A DNA stretch of 64,000 nt from Streptomyces xinghaiensis S187 (lineage in GTDB: Bacteria; Actinomycetota; Actinomycetes; Streptomycetales; Streptomycetaceae): assembly GCF_000220705.2 (NCBI RefSeq), contig NZ_CP023202.1, positions 5,982,501 to 6,046,500 on the forward strand. The letters run 5' to 3'. Position numbers and translations under genes: made by a program. Shown piece after piece: positions 53,731-62,904 of this stretch. Numbering within the stretch: the stretch's first letter is position 1; every line of letters starts with the position of its first letter. A model generated the notes under the pieces. That model had not been told where the DNA came from. It searched no databases and was given only the letters and a program-made list of their open reading frames with translations.

Positions 53731-53736
53731 TACGCT
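53731..53736 (+). promoter_or_regulatory. Possible -10 box giving a leaderless GH39-like mRNA
   Basis: TACGCT ends 5 bases before the GTG at 53742 and 8 before the ATG at 53745, so transcription would start at about the start codon. No clear -35 box. Confidence 0.3.
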
Positions 53737-53744
53737 GGCGGGTG

Positions 53745-55202
53745 ATGAGACGTCAGAGGAGAACGGGCGGGCCGGCCCCGGCGGGCGCGGCGGCGGGGGC
53801 AGAGGAGCGGGCAGGGGCATCGGATCCACGGCGACGGCGTCCGGGAACCGCCCTGCTCCTCGCGATCGGCGTGACGGCGCTCAGCCTGCTGCTGGTGATG
53901 TGCGGCTTCCCGCCCGACGGTGCCCCCGACGGCCGGAACGGCGATCCGGGGCCGCACGGCACCCCGCGCATGCCCGGCGGCAAGCCCGCGCCGGAGCTGG
54001 GCTGGGGCTTCACCCACACTCAGTACAGCGCCGACGACGGCGGCGCGGCCGCCCGGAGCCGGGCGGACCGGATGCTCTCCGCCCGGCCCATACCGCAGAA
54101 CCAGCACATCATGGGCTGGGGCGCCGGCAACCCCGAGCCCGCGCCGGGCCGCTACGACTTCTCCGCGCTGGACAGCCGGATCGACCTGATCCGCCGCACC
54201 GGCGGCACCCCCGTCATCACCCTGTGCTGCGCGCCGGACTGGATGAAGGGCGGCGAGCGCGGAAAGACCGACTGGTCCCGGGAGTGGCTGGAGAAGGCGC
54301 CCGACCCCGCCTACTACGACGACTTCGCCCGCCTGTCGGGCGTCGTCGCCAGGCGCTACCCGGACGTCCGGCACTTCATCGTCTGGAACGAGCTCAAGGG
54401 CTTCTACGACGACGACCGGCAGCGCTGGGACGCCGAGGCCTACACCCGCCTCTACAACCTCGTCCACGCCGAGCTGAAGAAGGTGAACAAGGAGAACCTC
54501 GTCGGCGGGCCGTATGTCGTCATGGACAGCCAGCCGCCGGGCGAGAGCACCAACGCCTCGGAGGTCAAGGGCCCCTGGGGCAGCCTCGACCGGCGGGCCC
54601 TCGACGCCGTCCGGTACTGGAACGAGAACAAGGCGGGCGCGGACTTCGTCGTGGTGGACGGTTCCAGCTACACCCGTGAGGACGCGCTCGTACCCGACGA
54701 GTTCCGCGCCACCGCCAAGTTCACGGCCGTCAGCCGCTGGGTGCGCGAGGAGACCGGGCTGCCGCTGTGGTGGGCCGAGTGGTACGTCGAGCCGGGGGAC
54801 GAGAACGACGAGCGCGACGGCTGGAGCGAACCGCACCGGCGCGCCGTGCACGCCGCCGCCCTGATCGCCATGAGCAGGGGCGGCGCGACCACCGGCTTCT
54901 ACTGGAACCCGCAGAAGCGGAGCACGAGCTGCGCCGGCTGCCTGTGGCGCGGCACGGCGGCCGGTGGCGGCGGGTCCGCGCTGCCGATGATGGATCTGCT
55001 GAGCCGCTTCTCCCGTGAGTTCCCGCCGGGCAGCCGCTTCACGGAGGTGGCGGTCGCGGCCGGGGACCGGCCGCATGTACGGGTGCTCGCCGATGAGGAC
55101 GCGGTGCTCGTCGTGAACATCCGGAACCGCCCGATCGCCGCGGAGGTCGACGGCCGTTCGTTCGACCTCGGCGCGTACGGAGTGCGCTGGCTGAAGCGCT
55201 GA
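53745..55202 (+). CDS. Membrane-anchored GH39-like glycosidase
   Basis: A 485-residue protein with a basic start, a membrane helix (GTALLLAIGVTALSLLLVMC, about residues 37-58) and an extracellular glycoside hydrolase domain. The likely acid/base glutamate sits in HFIVWNELKGFYDDD (near residue 214, the NE motif of clan A), and the nucleophile in LPLWWAEWYVEP (near 342). It resembles GH39 xylosidase-type or related capsular-glycan enzymes. The cysteine after the helix is not in a good lipobox. ATG at 53745 is taken; the GTG three bases earlier could be the start of a leaderless mRNA. It converges on the polysaccharide locus, and its substrate may be the glycan made there. Confidence 0.82.
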   Translation: MRRQRRTGGPAPAGAAAGAEERAGASDPRRRRPGTALLLAIGVTALSLLLVMCGFPPDGAPDGRNGDPGPHGTPRMPGGKPAPELGWGFTHTQYSADDGGAAARSRADRMLSARPIPQNQHIMGWGAGNPEPAPGRYDFSALDSRIDLIRRTGGTPVITLCCAPDWMKGGERGKTDWSREWLEKAPDPAYYDDFARLSGVVARRYPDVRHFIVWNELKGFYDDDRQRWDAEAYTRLYNLVHAELKKVNKENLVGGPYVVMDSQPPGESTNASEVKGPWGSLDRRALDAVRYWNENKAGADFVVVDGSSYTREDALVPDEFRATAKFTAVSRWVREETGLPLWWAEWYVEPGDENDERDGWSEPHRRAVHAAALIAMSRGGATTGFYWNPQKRSTSCAGCLWRGTAAGGGGSALPMMDLLSRFSREFPPGSRFTEVAVAAGDRPHVRVLADEDAVLVVNIRNRPIAAEVDGRSFDLGAYGVRWLKR

Positions 55203-55350
55203 CGGGAGCGGTGGGGCCGGCCGGAAGGGCGGCGGTCCCCGGAGCTCCCGTCCATCCGAACGGCTTTGCGCACCAGACCCGCTGACCGACCGGCCCGCCC
55301 GTTCCGGTTGACCGGCCGCCCGCACGCGCACGGGGCGGGCGCCCGGACGG

Positions 55351-55380
55351 GGGGCCGGCCGCCGGGGCGCGGCCGGCCCC
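55351..55380. terminator. Terminator after the flippase fusion gene
   Basis: A perfect 12-bp stem (ggggccggccgc at 55351-55362, complement 55369-55380) with a 6-base loop, between the convergent glycosidase and flippase genes and 12 bases from the latter's end. Confidence 0.8.
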
Positions 55381-55392
55381 GGCGGCTCCGGG

Positions 55393-58300
55393 TCAGGACA
55401 TCGTCCAGAACCGGTGTACCAGGGAGGCCAGCGTCACCGCCATCAGCGGCAGCGCGAACCACAGCGTCCCCTGCAGCCAGGCCAGCGCCCGGACCCCCGG
55501 CGGCGCCGTCACCCGCAGCAGTTCGCGCGCCGCCAGCAGCAGCATCAGGACACCCGCCGAGATCGCCCCGTACACCGACCAGGGCGTCCAGGTCACCTGG
55601 GGCCCCGGCCGTCCGGGCTCCGGTTCCGGGACGGCCCCCGGCGGCTGTTCGCGGAGTTCGTAGAGCACGGCGTGGTCGTCGGAGAACGCGCGGCGCAGCT
55701 CCGGCCGGCCGTCCAGCGCGCGGAGCAGCGATGGTTCCCAGTCCGGGGCGTAGCCCGCGTCCATGTGGAGGTAGACGGACTGGCCGCGGCCGACCATCAG
55801 ATACGAGTTCGGGCCCGCGTTCTCCAGCGCCTCGACCACGGGGCCGACCCGCGCGGCGTCGCGGGGGGCGAGCGTCGGCAGATAGCCGACCCGCTCCATG
55901 TCCCGGGCGCCCCACGGCATCGCGGGGGTGACGTTCTCGACCGGGTCGTCGCTCATCCACAGCACCCGCACGGTCGGCTCGTCGTGGGCGTAGACGTACT
56001 CCATGGCGGCGACCTCACCGGTGCGCACCCGTTCGAACGGTTCGTTGCCCCAGCGTGCGACGAGGAAGCCGCCCATGAACACCAGTCCGGCCAGCGCCGC
56101 CGCCAGCACGGCCGGCGCCCGGCGGCCGCTTCCCACACGGGGGAAGACGGCCAGCGCGGCGAGCGCACAGGCACCCGGCAGCGCGAACAGGAAGACCCGC
56201 AGCGCCATCTCACCGCCGTACGACTGCATGCCGAAGCCGAGGAACGGGACGAACGCCAGGACGAGCAGCGACCGTTCGCCGTAGCCTGCCCTGCGCCGGC
56301 GCCACCAGCCGAGGCAGGCCAGCCCCAGCACGGAGCCCGCGAGCGCCACGCGCGTGTAGAGGACGAGCTTGTGCGTCTCGCTGCCGCCCTCGATCCGGCC
56401 GGAGACGGACGACGACACATTGCCGCCGATGCCGCCGACGCCCCCGAACAGCTCGTCGAAGTGGCCGGACCAGTACGGCTCCGCGAAGAACCCGATCCAC
56501 ACGGCCACCATCGCGGCGAACAGCAGCGGCAGCCCGCGCAGCCACGAACGGCCCACGAGCACCAGGGCCGTCAGCACCCCCAGCATCACGAACGGCGTCA
56601 GCTGGTGCGTGGGCACCGTGGCCGCGAACAGGACGATCAGCACCAGCAGCAGGACGGCCCGGTCGGCCCGCCCGGCCGCCGGCGGCTCCGCCTCGCCGGG
56701 CCGGCGCTTCCCCGGCAGCACCCGCGGCTCCCGGAACCAGACCAGCAGTACGGCCGCGAACGCCAGATAGAGCAGATAGGTGAAGCCCTGCGGGGAGAAG
56801 TAGTCCTGGCCGACCCAGCCGCAGAGCGCGAACAGCCAGACCGCCGTCCATTTCGCGCGCCAGGAGGCCCGTACCGCGCGGAGCAGCAGGAACAGCGGTG
56901 CGAGATACAGCAGCTGGATGACCGTGGGCCACCAGCGCAGCAGCTCCGTCAGGTCCGTGACCCCGCAGGCGCGGGCCGCGAACGCCACCGCCGCGAAGAA
57001 CCCGGGCCAGGACCACCGGGCGTCCAGATCGGGCACGGCCGTGCCGGTGCGGTCGATGTGTTCGATGAACCCCAGATGCTGCCACGCGGTGGCGAAGCGC
57101 GGCTCGGCCTCCAGCACGGCCGGCAGCGCGTGCAGCGACACCACGGTCAGCAGCAGGACGGCCGTCAGCAGGGGACGGCGGGGCGCGGCCGGCCACAGCG
57201 CGGCCGCGAAGGCGGCCACCAGCAGGGCCGCGCCGAGGAGCGTGGCCGCGGGCAGGACGGAGACGAGGCCGAGGCCGCCCATCCGGTCGAGGCCGGCGTC
57301 GTCCAGGCCGCGCAACGGCAGCCAGTACAGGGCGAGTCCGGCCGCGAGCAGCAGCCAGCCCGCGGCGTGCCCGGCCCGGGCGGGCAGAACCGGCGCGCCG
57401 CGGCGCCGGGCCGCCGCGGGCTTGCCGCCGGACGCCGGGGTTCCGGCGCCGGGGGCGGCTCGCGGCCCGCCGCCGGGCCTGCCGTGGTCCGGTCCGGGGG
57501 CGGGGGTCCCGTCCGGCCCGGGAGACGGCTTCGGAGCTCCTCCCGTGCCTCCGCTTCCCGGGGCGCCCGTCCCGCCGGCCGTACCGGCGGTGCGGCCCGC
57601 TCCGGGGACGGTGACCGTGCGGGCGCCGGTTTCCGCGCCGCCCGGGAGCGCGAGCGGCGGCCGTGCGCCGGCGGGGAGCGCCCGGCCGGGTGCCCCGGTG
57701 ACGGCCGGGTCCGCTGCGGGGCCGGCGTCGGTCCGCGGCCGGGGCCCGCCGGGCGGCGGGGGGTACGGGTCGAGCACGGGATGGCGTTCCGGGTGGTCCA
57801 GATCGGCGCGGAGGCCCAGCCGCAGGGTGTCCTCGTCCAGCGCCAGACGCCGTGCCCAGGCAGGTGTGTGGAGCGGCCGCCCGCCCGTCCGCCCTGCGGG
57901 TCCGGGCGCACCGGCCCCGCCTCCCGCGTCCGGCCGGACGGCGGCGTGCTCCCGCCCGCTCTCCGGTACGGCGGCGGCGTGGTGCGGCGCGGGTGCGGGT
58001 GCGGACCCGGCCTGCGGCCACAGGACCGGGCCGGAGAGCATCTCCCCGCCGGAGCCACCGGGTCCGGCCTTGCCCGAGCCCGGCCCGGAGCCCGGCTCCG
58101 AGCCCGGACCAGCACCGTCCCGGCTGCCCCCCGGCGCGCGGCCGGCACCCTCCGCCCCGGCTGCCGCCGCTGCCCCGGCTCCCGCCGCCGCCCCGGACTC
58201 CGCGGGCCGCACCTCGGCCGTCCCCGTCCCCGTCTCCGCCGCTGTCCCGGACTCCGCCCGTCCTGCCGTCCGCAGCAGCCGGAGGAGCTTCCACCCGGCG

Positions 58301-59601
58301 ACGGACGCCACCAGCGTGAGGCTCACCACCTCGGCGATCCCCGCGCCCGTCAGGCCCATGCGCGGCAGCAGCAGCAGTGTCAGCCCGAGCACCAGGACGC
58401 ACAGCGTGCCCTGGAGCGCGGCCAGCCCACTGGTGCGCGACTGGGCGCGCAGCACCGCGAAGTACACCTCGATCACGACGCGCAGGACCGCGCCCACCGC
58501 GAAGAGGCGCAGCAGCGGTGTCGCCTCCCGTGCGTAACCCTCGCCGAAGACGCCCAGGATCAGGGGCGCTCCGGCGAAGAGCAGCACCCCGACCGGGAGC
58601 ATGATCCGGGCCATCCGGAGCAGCGCCGCCCGGCAGTTCTCCGCCAGCCGCCCGGGGTCGTGCGCCCCTTCGACGGTGAGCGAGGCCCCCATGTTCAGGG
58701 CGAGCAGATTGACCGTGCCGCCGATGGTGGTGGCGATGTAGAAATACGCGTTGTCCGCGGAGCCGACCTGCGCGGCGACGATCACCGGCACCAGATAGAC
58801 CACGGCCAGCGCGAACAGCGAGCCGGTGTAGTCACCGGCGAGGAACCGGCCGACCTCGCGCAGGCCCGGCGGCCGCGTCTCCGGGCCGGCCGCCGCCTCG
58901 TGACGCGGCACCAGCCGCCGGAACACCAGCAGCCCCAGCGGCACCACGGACACCGCGATCGCGGCCACCCAGGAGACGAACACCCCCGCGGTCGGCACCG
59001 AGGCGGCGATCAGCACCAGCAGGACGAGCTTCACCGCCGAGAACGCGGTGTTGCCCACCGGCACCCAGAAGGCGCTCCGCAGCCCCGTCAGGACCCCGTC
59101 CTGCAGGGTCAGCAGGGACCACAGGACGACCGCGGCGACGAACCCCAGCCCGTTCAGCGGACCGTGCAGAAAGCGGTACGAGGGCCCCCACAGGTCGAGG
59201 GTCAGCAGGAAGACCACGGCCGCGACGGCCACCAGCACGGAGCTCGCCGCGTAGGTGCGCAGCACCAGCCGTCCCGTCGCGCGCCCCGCCACCGGGATGA
59301 AGCGCGCCATCGCGCCGGTGAGCGTCAGCGCGGTCAGCCCGGCCAGGAGCTTCATCGCGGCGATGGCCGCCGAGCCCTGGCCGACCGCCTCCTCGGTGTA
59401 GTACCGGGCGGCGGCCAGCCAGAAGCCGAGCCCCAGGACGGCGGAGATCCCGGTGTTCACCATCAGCGCGTACGCGTTGCGGAACAGCGGGCTGCCACCG
59501 GCCGGCCGGGGCAGCAGCCGGCGCGGCCGGGGCCCGCGGGGGGCGCCCGGTCTCTCCCCGGTGCGCTCCCCGGCCGGGACGGTGGTGGTCGTGTCAGTCA
59601 C
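55393..59601 (-). CDS. Wzx-like flippase fused to a large polytopic membrane module
   Basis: A 1402-residue membrane protein. Residues 30-445 form a polysaccharide flippase (MATE/MOP, Wzx-like) with some 12-14 helices, starting NAYALMVNTGISAVLGLGFW. Residues 445-735 are a Gly/Ala/Pro-rich cytosolic linker. Residues 735-1402 are a second membrane module (helices such as YFSPQGFTYLLYLAFAAVLL; an external ERVGYLPTLAPRDAARVGP part near the end), like GT-C or polymerase-type proteins. It would flip lipid-linked glycan and process or polymerise it outside. The GTG at 59601 overlaps the gene before it by 8 bases. The enzymatic role of the second module is inferred. Confidence 0.8.
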   Translation of the reverse strand: MTDTTTTVPAGERTGERPGAPRGPRPRRLLPRPAGGSPLFRNAYALMVNTGISAVLGLGFWLAAARYYTEEAVGQGSAAIAAMKLLAGLTALTLTGAMARFIPVAGRATGRLVLRTYAASSVLVAVAAVVFLLTLDLWGPSYRFLHGPLNGLGFVAAVVLWSLLTLQDGVLTGLRSAFWVPVGNTAFSAVKLVLLVLIAASVPTAGVFVSWVAAIAVSVVPLGLLVFRRLVPRHEAAAGPETRPPGLREVGRFLAGDYTGSLFALAVVYLVPVIVAAQVGSADNAYFYIATTIGGTVNLLALNMGASLTVEGAHDPGRLAENCRAALLRMARIMLPVGVLLFAGAPLILGVFGEGYAREATPLLRLFAVGAVLRVVIEVYFAVLRAQSRTSGLAALQGTLCVLVLGLTLLLLPRMGLTGAGIAEVVSLTLVASVAGWKLLRLLRTAGRAESGTAAETGTGTAEVRPAESGAAAGAGAAAAAGAEGAGRAPGGSRDGAGPGSEPGSGPGSGKAGPGGSGGEMLSGPVLWPQAGSAPAPAPHHAAAVPESGREHAAVRPDAGGGAGAPGPAGRTGGRPLHTPAWARRLALDEDTLRLGLRADLDHPERHPVLDPYPPPPGGPRPRTDAGPAADPAVTGAPGRALPAGARPPLALPGGAETGARTVTVPGAGRTAGTAGGTGAPGSGGTGGAPKPSPGPDGTPAPGPDHGRPGGGPRAAPGAGTPASGGKPAAARRRGAPVLPARAGHAAGWLLLAAGLALYWLPLRGLDDAGLDRMGGLGLVSVLPAATLLGAALLVAAFAAALWPAAPRRPLLTAVLLLTVVSLHALPAVLEAEPRFATAWQHLGFIEHIDRTGTAVPDLDARWSWPGFFAAVAFAARACGVTDLTELLRWWPTVIQLLYLAPLFLLLRAVRASWRAKWTAVWLFALCGWVGQDYFSPQGFTYLLYLAFAAVLLVWFREPRVLPGKRRPGEAEPPAAGRADRAVLLLVLIVLFAATVPTHQLTPFVMLGVLTALVLVGRSWLRGLPLLFAAMVAVWIGFFAEPYWSGHFDELFGGVGGIGGNVSSSVSGRIEGGSETHKLVLYTRVALAGSVLGLACLGWWRRRRAGYGERSLLVLAFVPFLGFGMQSYGGEMALRVFLFALPGACALAALAVFPRVGSGRRAPAVLAAALAGLVFMGGFLVARWGNEPFERVRTGEVAAMEYVYAHDEPTVRVLWMSDDPVENVTPAMPWGARDMERVGYLPTLAPRDAARVGPVVEALENAGPNSYLMVGRGQSVYLHMDAGYAPDWEPSLLRALDGRPELRRAFSDDHAVLYELREQPPGAVPEPEPGRPGPQVTWTPWSVYGAISAGVLMLLLAARELLRVTAPPGVRALAWLQGTLWFALPLMAVTLASLVHRFWTMS

Positions 59602-61663
59602 CGGCGCGGGTCACCTTCCGGAGAGCTTGCCGTGAGCGCCGGACGAGGGCGTAGCCCTTCGTCAGGGTCCTGTCCCGGGCGAAGACCCGGCCGAGCGCCC
59701 GTCCCTCGACCAGCCGTTCGAACTCCTCGATCCCGGTGCTCCGGCGGACGGTGACGCGCCGCAGGGCGTACGGGCCGTGCCGCCGCTCGGCCAGCGCGTT
59801 GCCGACCGCGAGCGACTGCCGGAACCCCGCCGCCCGCACGGCGGCCCGCACCCGTCTGCTGGAGTAGCCGTACGGATAGGCGAACGACACCGGGCACCGC
59901 CCCAGCTCCCCGGCGAGGAGGTCCCGGCAGCGGGCCAGTTCGGAGCGGAGCCGGGGCCCGGTGAGGGCGTCCAGCTGCGGATGGGTGTGGCTGTGCCCGC
60001 CGATCTCCAGCCCGGCCGCGGACAGATCGCGCAGCTGGTCCCAGTCGAGCATGAGGTCGAGGGCGCCCGGTGTCTCGTCCGGGCCGCGCAGCCAGCCGGT
60101 GGTGGCGAAGACGGTCGCCGTGAAGCCGTGGCTCCGCAGGGCGGGCAGGGCGTACCGGTGCACGCCCTCGTAACCGTCGTCGAAGGTGAGAAGCACGGGT
60201 CTGGGCGGCAGCGGGCCGTCCGACCGCCAGGCGGCGGCCAGGGCACGGGTGGTGACGGGGGTGAACCCCCGCTCCGCCAGCAGCTCCAGCTGTGTCCGCA
60301 GCGCCTCGGGCGCGACCGACAGCCCGTACGCGGCGGGGGCGGGCGTCTCCCCGACGGCGTGGTACATCAGGATCGGCACCGGGCCGGGCGGCCCGGGCCA
60401 CCGGCCCGGCCTGCCCGGCCGCCGCTCCCGGCGCGGTCCGCCCGCCGAACGGCCGGCCCCGGCCCCGCTTCCGCCGGGCGGCAGCCGCGGGGGCCCGGCG
60501 GCCGTCCCCCGGGCGAGGGGGGTGCCGTTCGCGGTGGCGCCGGGCTCCGGGCCGGTGCCGCCGGCGGCCGTCCCGTCCGCTCCGCGCCCGGCGCGGGGGC
60601 CCGGCCCGCCGCCGGACACCGGACCCGCCCCGGCGGCCCGTGGCTCCGTCCCCGCCGGCCCGTCCGCCGGCCGGGGGAGCAGTGCGCCGCGCCGGACGGT
60701 GCCCACCGCGTAGCCGCAGGCGGCGGCGGCCAGTCCGGCGGCGATGGCGCCCGCCCGGCCCGCTCCGCCGGGCCGGCCCAGCAGGGCGTCCCGCAGCCCG
60801 CGCGCGACCCCCGCGGGCAGCACCCGGGTGGTGTAGCGGCGCTCCGTCTCCAGCCCTGCCCTGCTCCCCACGCTCCGGGTGACCAGGGCCTTGGAGAGGC
60901 CCTCGGCGTAGGCGCGGCGGCGGAAGTAGCCGAACTCCTCCCGGCCGGCGGGCACCTTGTGGTGGATCACCGCGCGGTCCTCCAGGAGCAGCACGGCGTC
61001 CGGGCGGGCCGCCGAGAGGCGGATGCAGAGCTCGGTCTCCTCGCACCCCAGCGGCCGCGCGTCGCCGTCCCGCCCGATACCGGTGGTGAAGCCGCCGGCC
61101 AGTTCGAACGCCTCGCGGCGGAAGGAGGCGTTGCCGCCGAGGACATTGCGCACCCGCGCCCTGCCGGGCGGCAGCCCGCGGTAGTAGCAGCCCACCACCC
61201 AGTCGAACTCCTCGGGGAACCAGGCGGGCCGGCGGCCGGACGCCCACACGGGGAGCGTCCGGCCGCCGACGGCCAGCACGGCGGGATCGGCGTACGGGCC
61301 GGTCAGCCGGCGCAGCCAGTCCTGTTCGGCGACGGCGTCGTCGTCGAGGAAGGCCAGGATGTCGCCGCCGGCCGCGGCGATGCCGGTGTTGCGGCCGGCG
61401 GAGAGACCGCGGGGGCCCGCGTTGGCGAGCACCCGCACCTCCCCGGTGTCCGCGTACCGCTCGGTGAGCCGCCGCAGCAGCCCCGGGTTGTGGTCCACGA
61501 CCAGCAGCGTCTCGTACGCGGGCCGGGACTGGCCGCGTACGGAGGCCACGGCCGCCAGGATGTCCTCCCAGCGGTCCTCGGTGTAGACGCAGATCACCAC
61601 GGAGACCCGGAGCTCCCCGGTGTCCCGGAGTTCCCCGGCGTCCCGGGGGTCCTCGGTCCTCAA
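59594..61663 (-). CDS. GT2 glycosyltransferase-polysaccharide deacetylase fusion, TTG start
   Basis: A 689-residue fusion. Residues 18-270 form a GT2 (SpsA-like) transferase: VSVVICVYTEDRWEDILAAV, the DXD-like AFLDDDAVAEQDWL, and a GGNASFRREAF segment. A Gly/Pro-rich linker (about 330-425) leads to a CE4 NodB domain (about 428-640): LLTFDDGYEGVHRYALPAL, the metal-binding GGHSHTHPQLD, and FAYPYGYSSR. All metal ligands and the catalytic aspartate are present. It could add a sugar (perhaps GlcNAc) and then N-deacetylate the chain, though the two domains normally face opposite membrane sides. TTG at 61663 is in the stop of the preceding gene (TTGA). Confidence 0.87.
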   Translation of the reverse strand: MRTEDPRDAGELRDTGELRVSVVICVYTEDRWEDILAAVASVRGQSRPAYETLLVVDHNPGLLRRLTERYADTGEVRVLANAGPRGLSAGRNTGIAAAGGDILAFLDDDAVAEQDWLRRLTGPYADPAVLAVGGRTLPVWASGRRPAWFPEEFDWVVGCYYRGLPPGRARVRNVLGGNASFRREAFELAGGFTTGIGRDGDARPLGCEETELCIRLSAARPDAVLLLEDRAVIHHKVPAGREEFGYFRRRAYAEGLSKALVTRSVGSRAGLETERRYTTRVLPAGVARGLRDALLGRPGGAGRAGAIAAGLAAAACGYAVGTVRRGALLPRPADGPAGTEPRAAGAGPVSGGGPGPRAGRGADGTAAGGTGPEPGATANGTPLARGTAAGPPRLPPGGSGAGAGRSAGGPRRERRPGRPGRWPGPPGPVPILMYHAVGETPAPAAYGLSVAPEALRTQLELLAERGFTPVTTRALAAAWRSDGPLPPRPVLLTFDDGYEGVHRYALPALRSHGFTATVFATTGWLRGPDETPGALDLMLDWDQLRDLSAAGLEIGGHSHTHPQLDALTGPRLRSELARCRDLLAGELGRCPVSFAYPYGYSSRRVRAAVRAAGFRQSLAVGNALAERRHGPYALRRVTVRRSTGIEEFERLVEGRALGRVFARDRTLTKGYALVRRSRQALRKVTRAGD

Positions 61664-62526
61664 CGGGCCTCCCCCCGGCCGGTCTCCATGGCGATCACGG
61701 CGGGACGGGGACGGGGACGGGAGCGCCGGGAGGCCCGCTCGCGGAGGATCACCTTGAGCACCCGCAGCCCGTCCCGCACGGCGCGCAGATTGCTGTCGCC
61801 GTGGATGCGGTGGTACTCGTGGCTCGGGATCTCCTGGACTCTGAGTCCGGCCTTGACGACTCTGATGTTCATCAGCGTCTCCACCTCGAAGCCCGCGCAG
61901 TCGAGGTGGATCTCGTCCAGGCAGCGCTTCCAGAAGGCGTTGTAGCCGTAGCAGAGATCGGTGTAGCGGGCGCCGAACTTGGCGTTGACGAGCGCGGTGA
62001 GCACCCGGTTGCCGAGCTTGCGGATGCCCGTCATGTCGTCCGTGCTGCCCCCGTTGGCGAACCGCGAGCCCTTGGCGAAGTCGGCGCCGGCCACGAGCGC
62101 GGAGACGTAGCTGGCGATCTCGGTGCCGTCCGCCGAGCCGTCGGCGTCGACCATCACGATGATCTCGCCGGTGCAGGCGGCGAAACCGGTGATGAGGGCG
62201 TCGCCCTTGCCCTTGCCCCGCTGCGGGATCACCTTGATGTCGGGCCGGAGTTCACGGGCCACCCGGACCGTGTCGTCGGTGGAATTGCCGTCGACCAGGA
62301 CCACTTCGTGAATCCAGCCCGGCAGTGTCTTGAATACGTACGGAAGATTTCCGGCCTCGTTCATCGCCGGAATGACGACGCTCACCGGTGGGGTGATCGC
62401 GAAATGGCAGGAGACCGGGCGGTACCGGTCCGCCGGCCGTTCGTGGTGGTCGGGATTTCCGCCGGCCGGTGACGGCGGACCTAAGGGGTCCTCGTCCGAT
62501 CGCGCCGGGTGCAGAAATGAGCTCAT
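61660..62526 (-). CDS. GT2 glycosyltransferase, dolichyl-phosphate mannosyltransferase-like
   Basis: A 288-residue GT2 enzyme that likely transfers a sugar to a polyprenyl phosphate or glycan lipid. Motifs: VSVVIPAMNEAGNLPYVFKT, EVVLVDGNSTDDTVRVAREL, and the DXD in IIVMVDADGSADGTE. Conserved later segments are FAKGSRFANGGSTDDMTG and DLCYGYNAFWKRC. The N-terminal 45 residues are a variable extension. ATG at 62526 follows a purine-rich site. It starts the coupled series GT2, GT2-CE4, flippase, each overlapping the next. Confidence 0.9.
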   Translation of the reverse strand: MSSFLHPARSDEDPLGPPSPAGGNPDHHERPADRYRPVSCHFAITPPVSVVIPAMNEAGNLPYVFKTLPGWIHEVVLVDGNSTDDTVRVARELRPDIKVIPQRGKGKGDALITGFAACTGEIIVMVDADGSADGTEIASYVSALVAGADFAKGSRFANGGSTDDMTGIRKLGNRVLTALVNAKFGARYTDLCYGYNAFWKRCLDEIHLDCAGFEVETLMNIRVVKAGLRVQEIPSHEYHRIHGDSNLRAVRDGLRVLKVILRERASRRSRPRPRPAVIAMETGRGEAR

Positions 62527-62904
62527 GTGATGTTCCCTCTCGTCCGGTGGGCCGCCCGCCCCGCGGGGGCCCGGTGGTGTGTCCGGTTCGAAAGGGGGGT
62601 TCTCCCGCAGGCCGCGGGACGGCACGGACCGTCCCCAGGGCATGCGTGAGCTGTATGGATACCGCCGTGCGCGGCCCGTGTCCCGGCAGACTCCTGCGCC
62701 GCCGGACACGGCACCCCCCAACCGCGCCCCGCTCCGGTGTCATCGCGGTCCTGAGCCCCTCCCCGGGCCGTTCACCGATGAACCGATGCGGGTGGTCGAT
62801 AAGACCGTATGAACATCAAGGACCGCATGGCAAGTCCCCCAGGGCAATTCCCCCCTTCTCTGATTTTTCTGATCGTTCTCCCGTGCGGACCCGGGAAATT
62901 CCGG
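62527..62904. other. Gap upstream of the GT2 operon, 378 bases
   Basis: Lower in GC than its flanks, especially 62800-62905. It holds a candidate - strand promoter (62805-62833). No gene was seen. Confidence 0.5.
62805..62833 (-). promoter_or_regulatory. Candidate promoter of the polysaccharide operon
   Basis: On the - strand TTGCCA (62833-62828), a 17-base spacer and TACGGT (62810-62805) match the vegetative consensus well. The leader to the ATG at 62526 would be about 270 bases. Confidence 0.4.

Noticed and set aside
55414..59754. 1446-codon frame on the + strand
   Set aside because: Antisense to the flippase fusion; low-complexity Arg/Gln/His-rich sequence.
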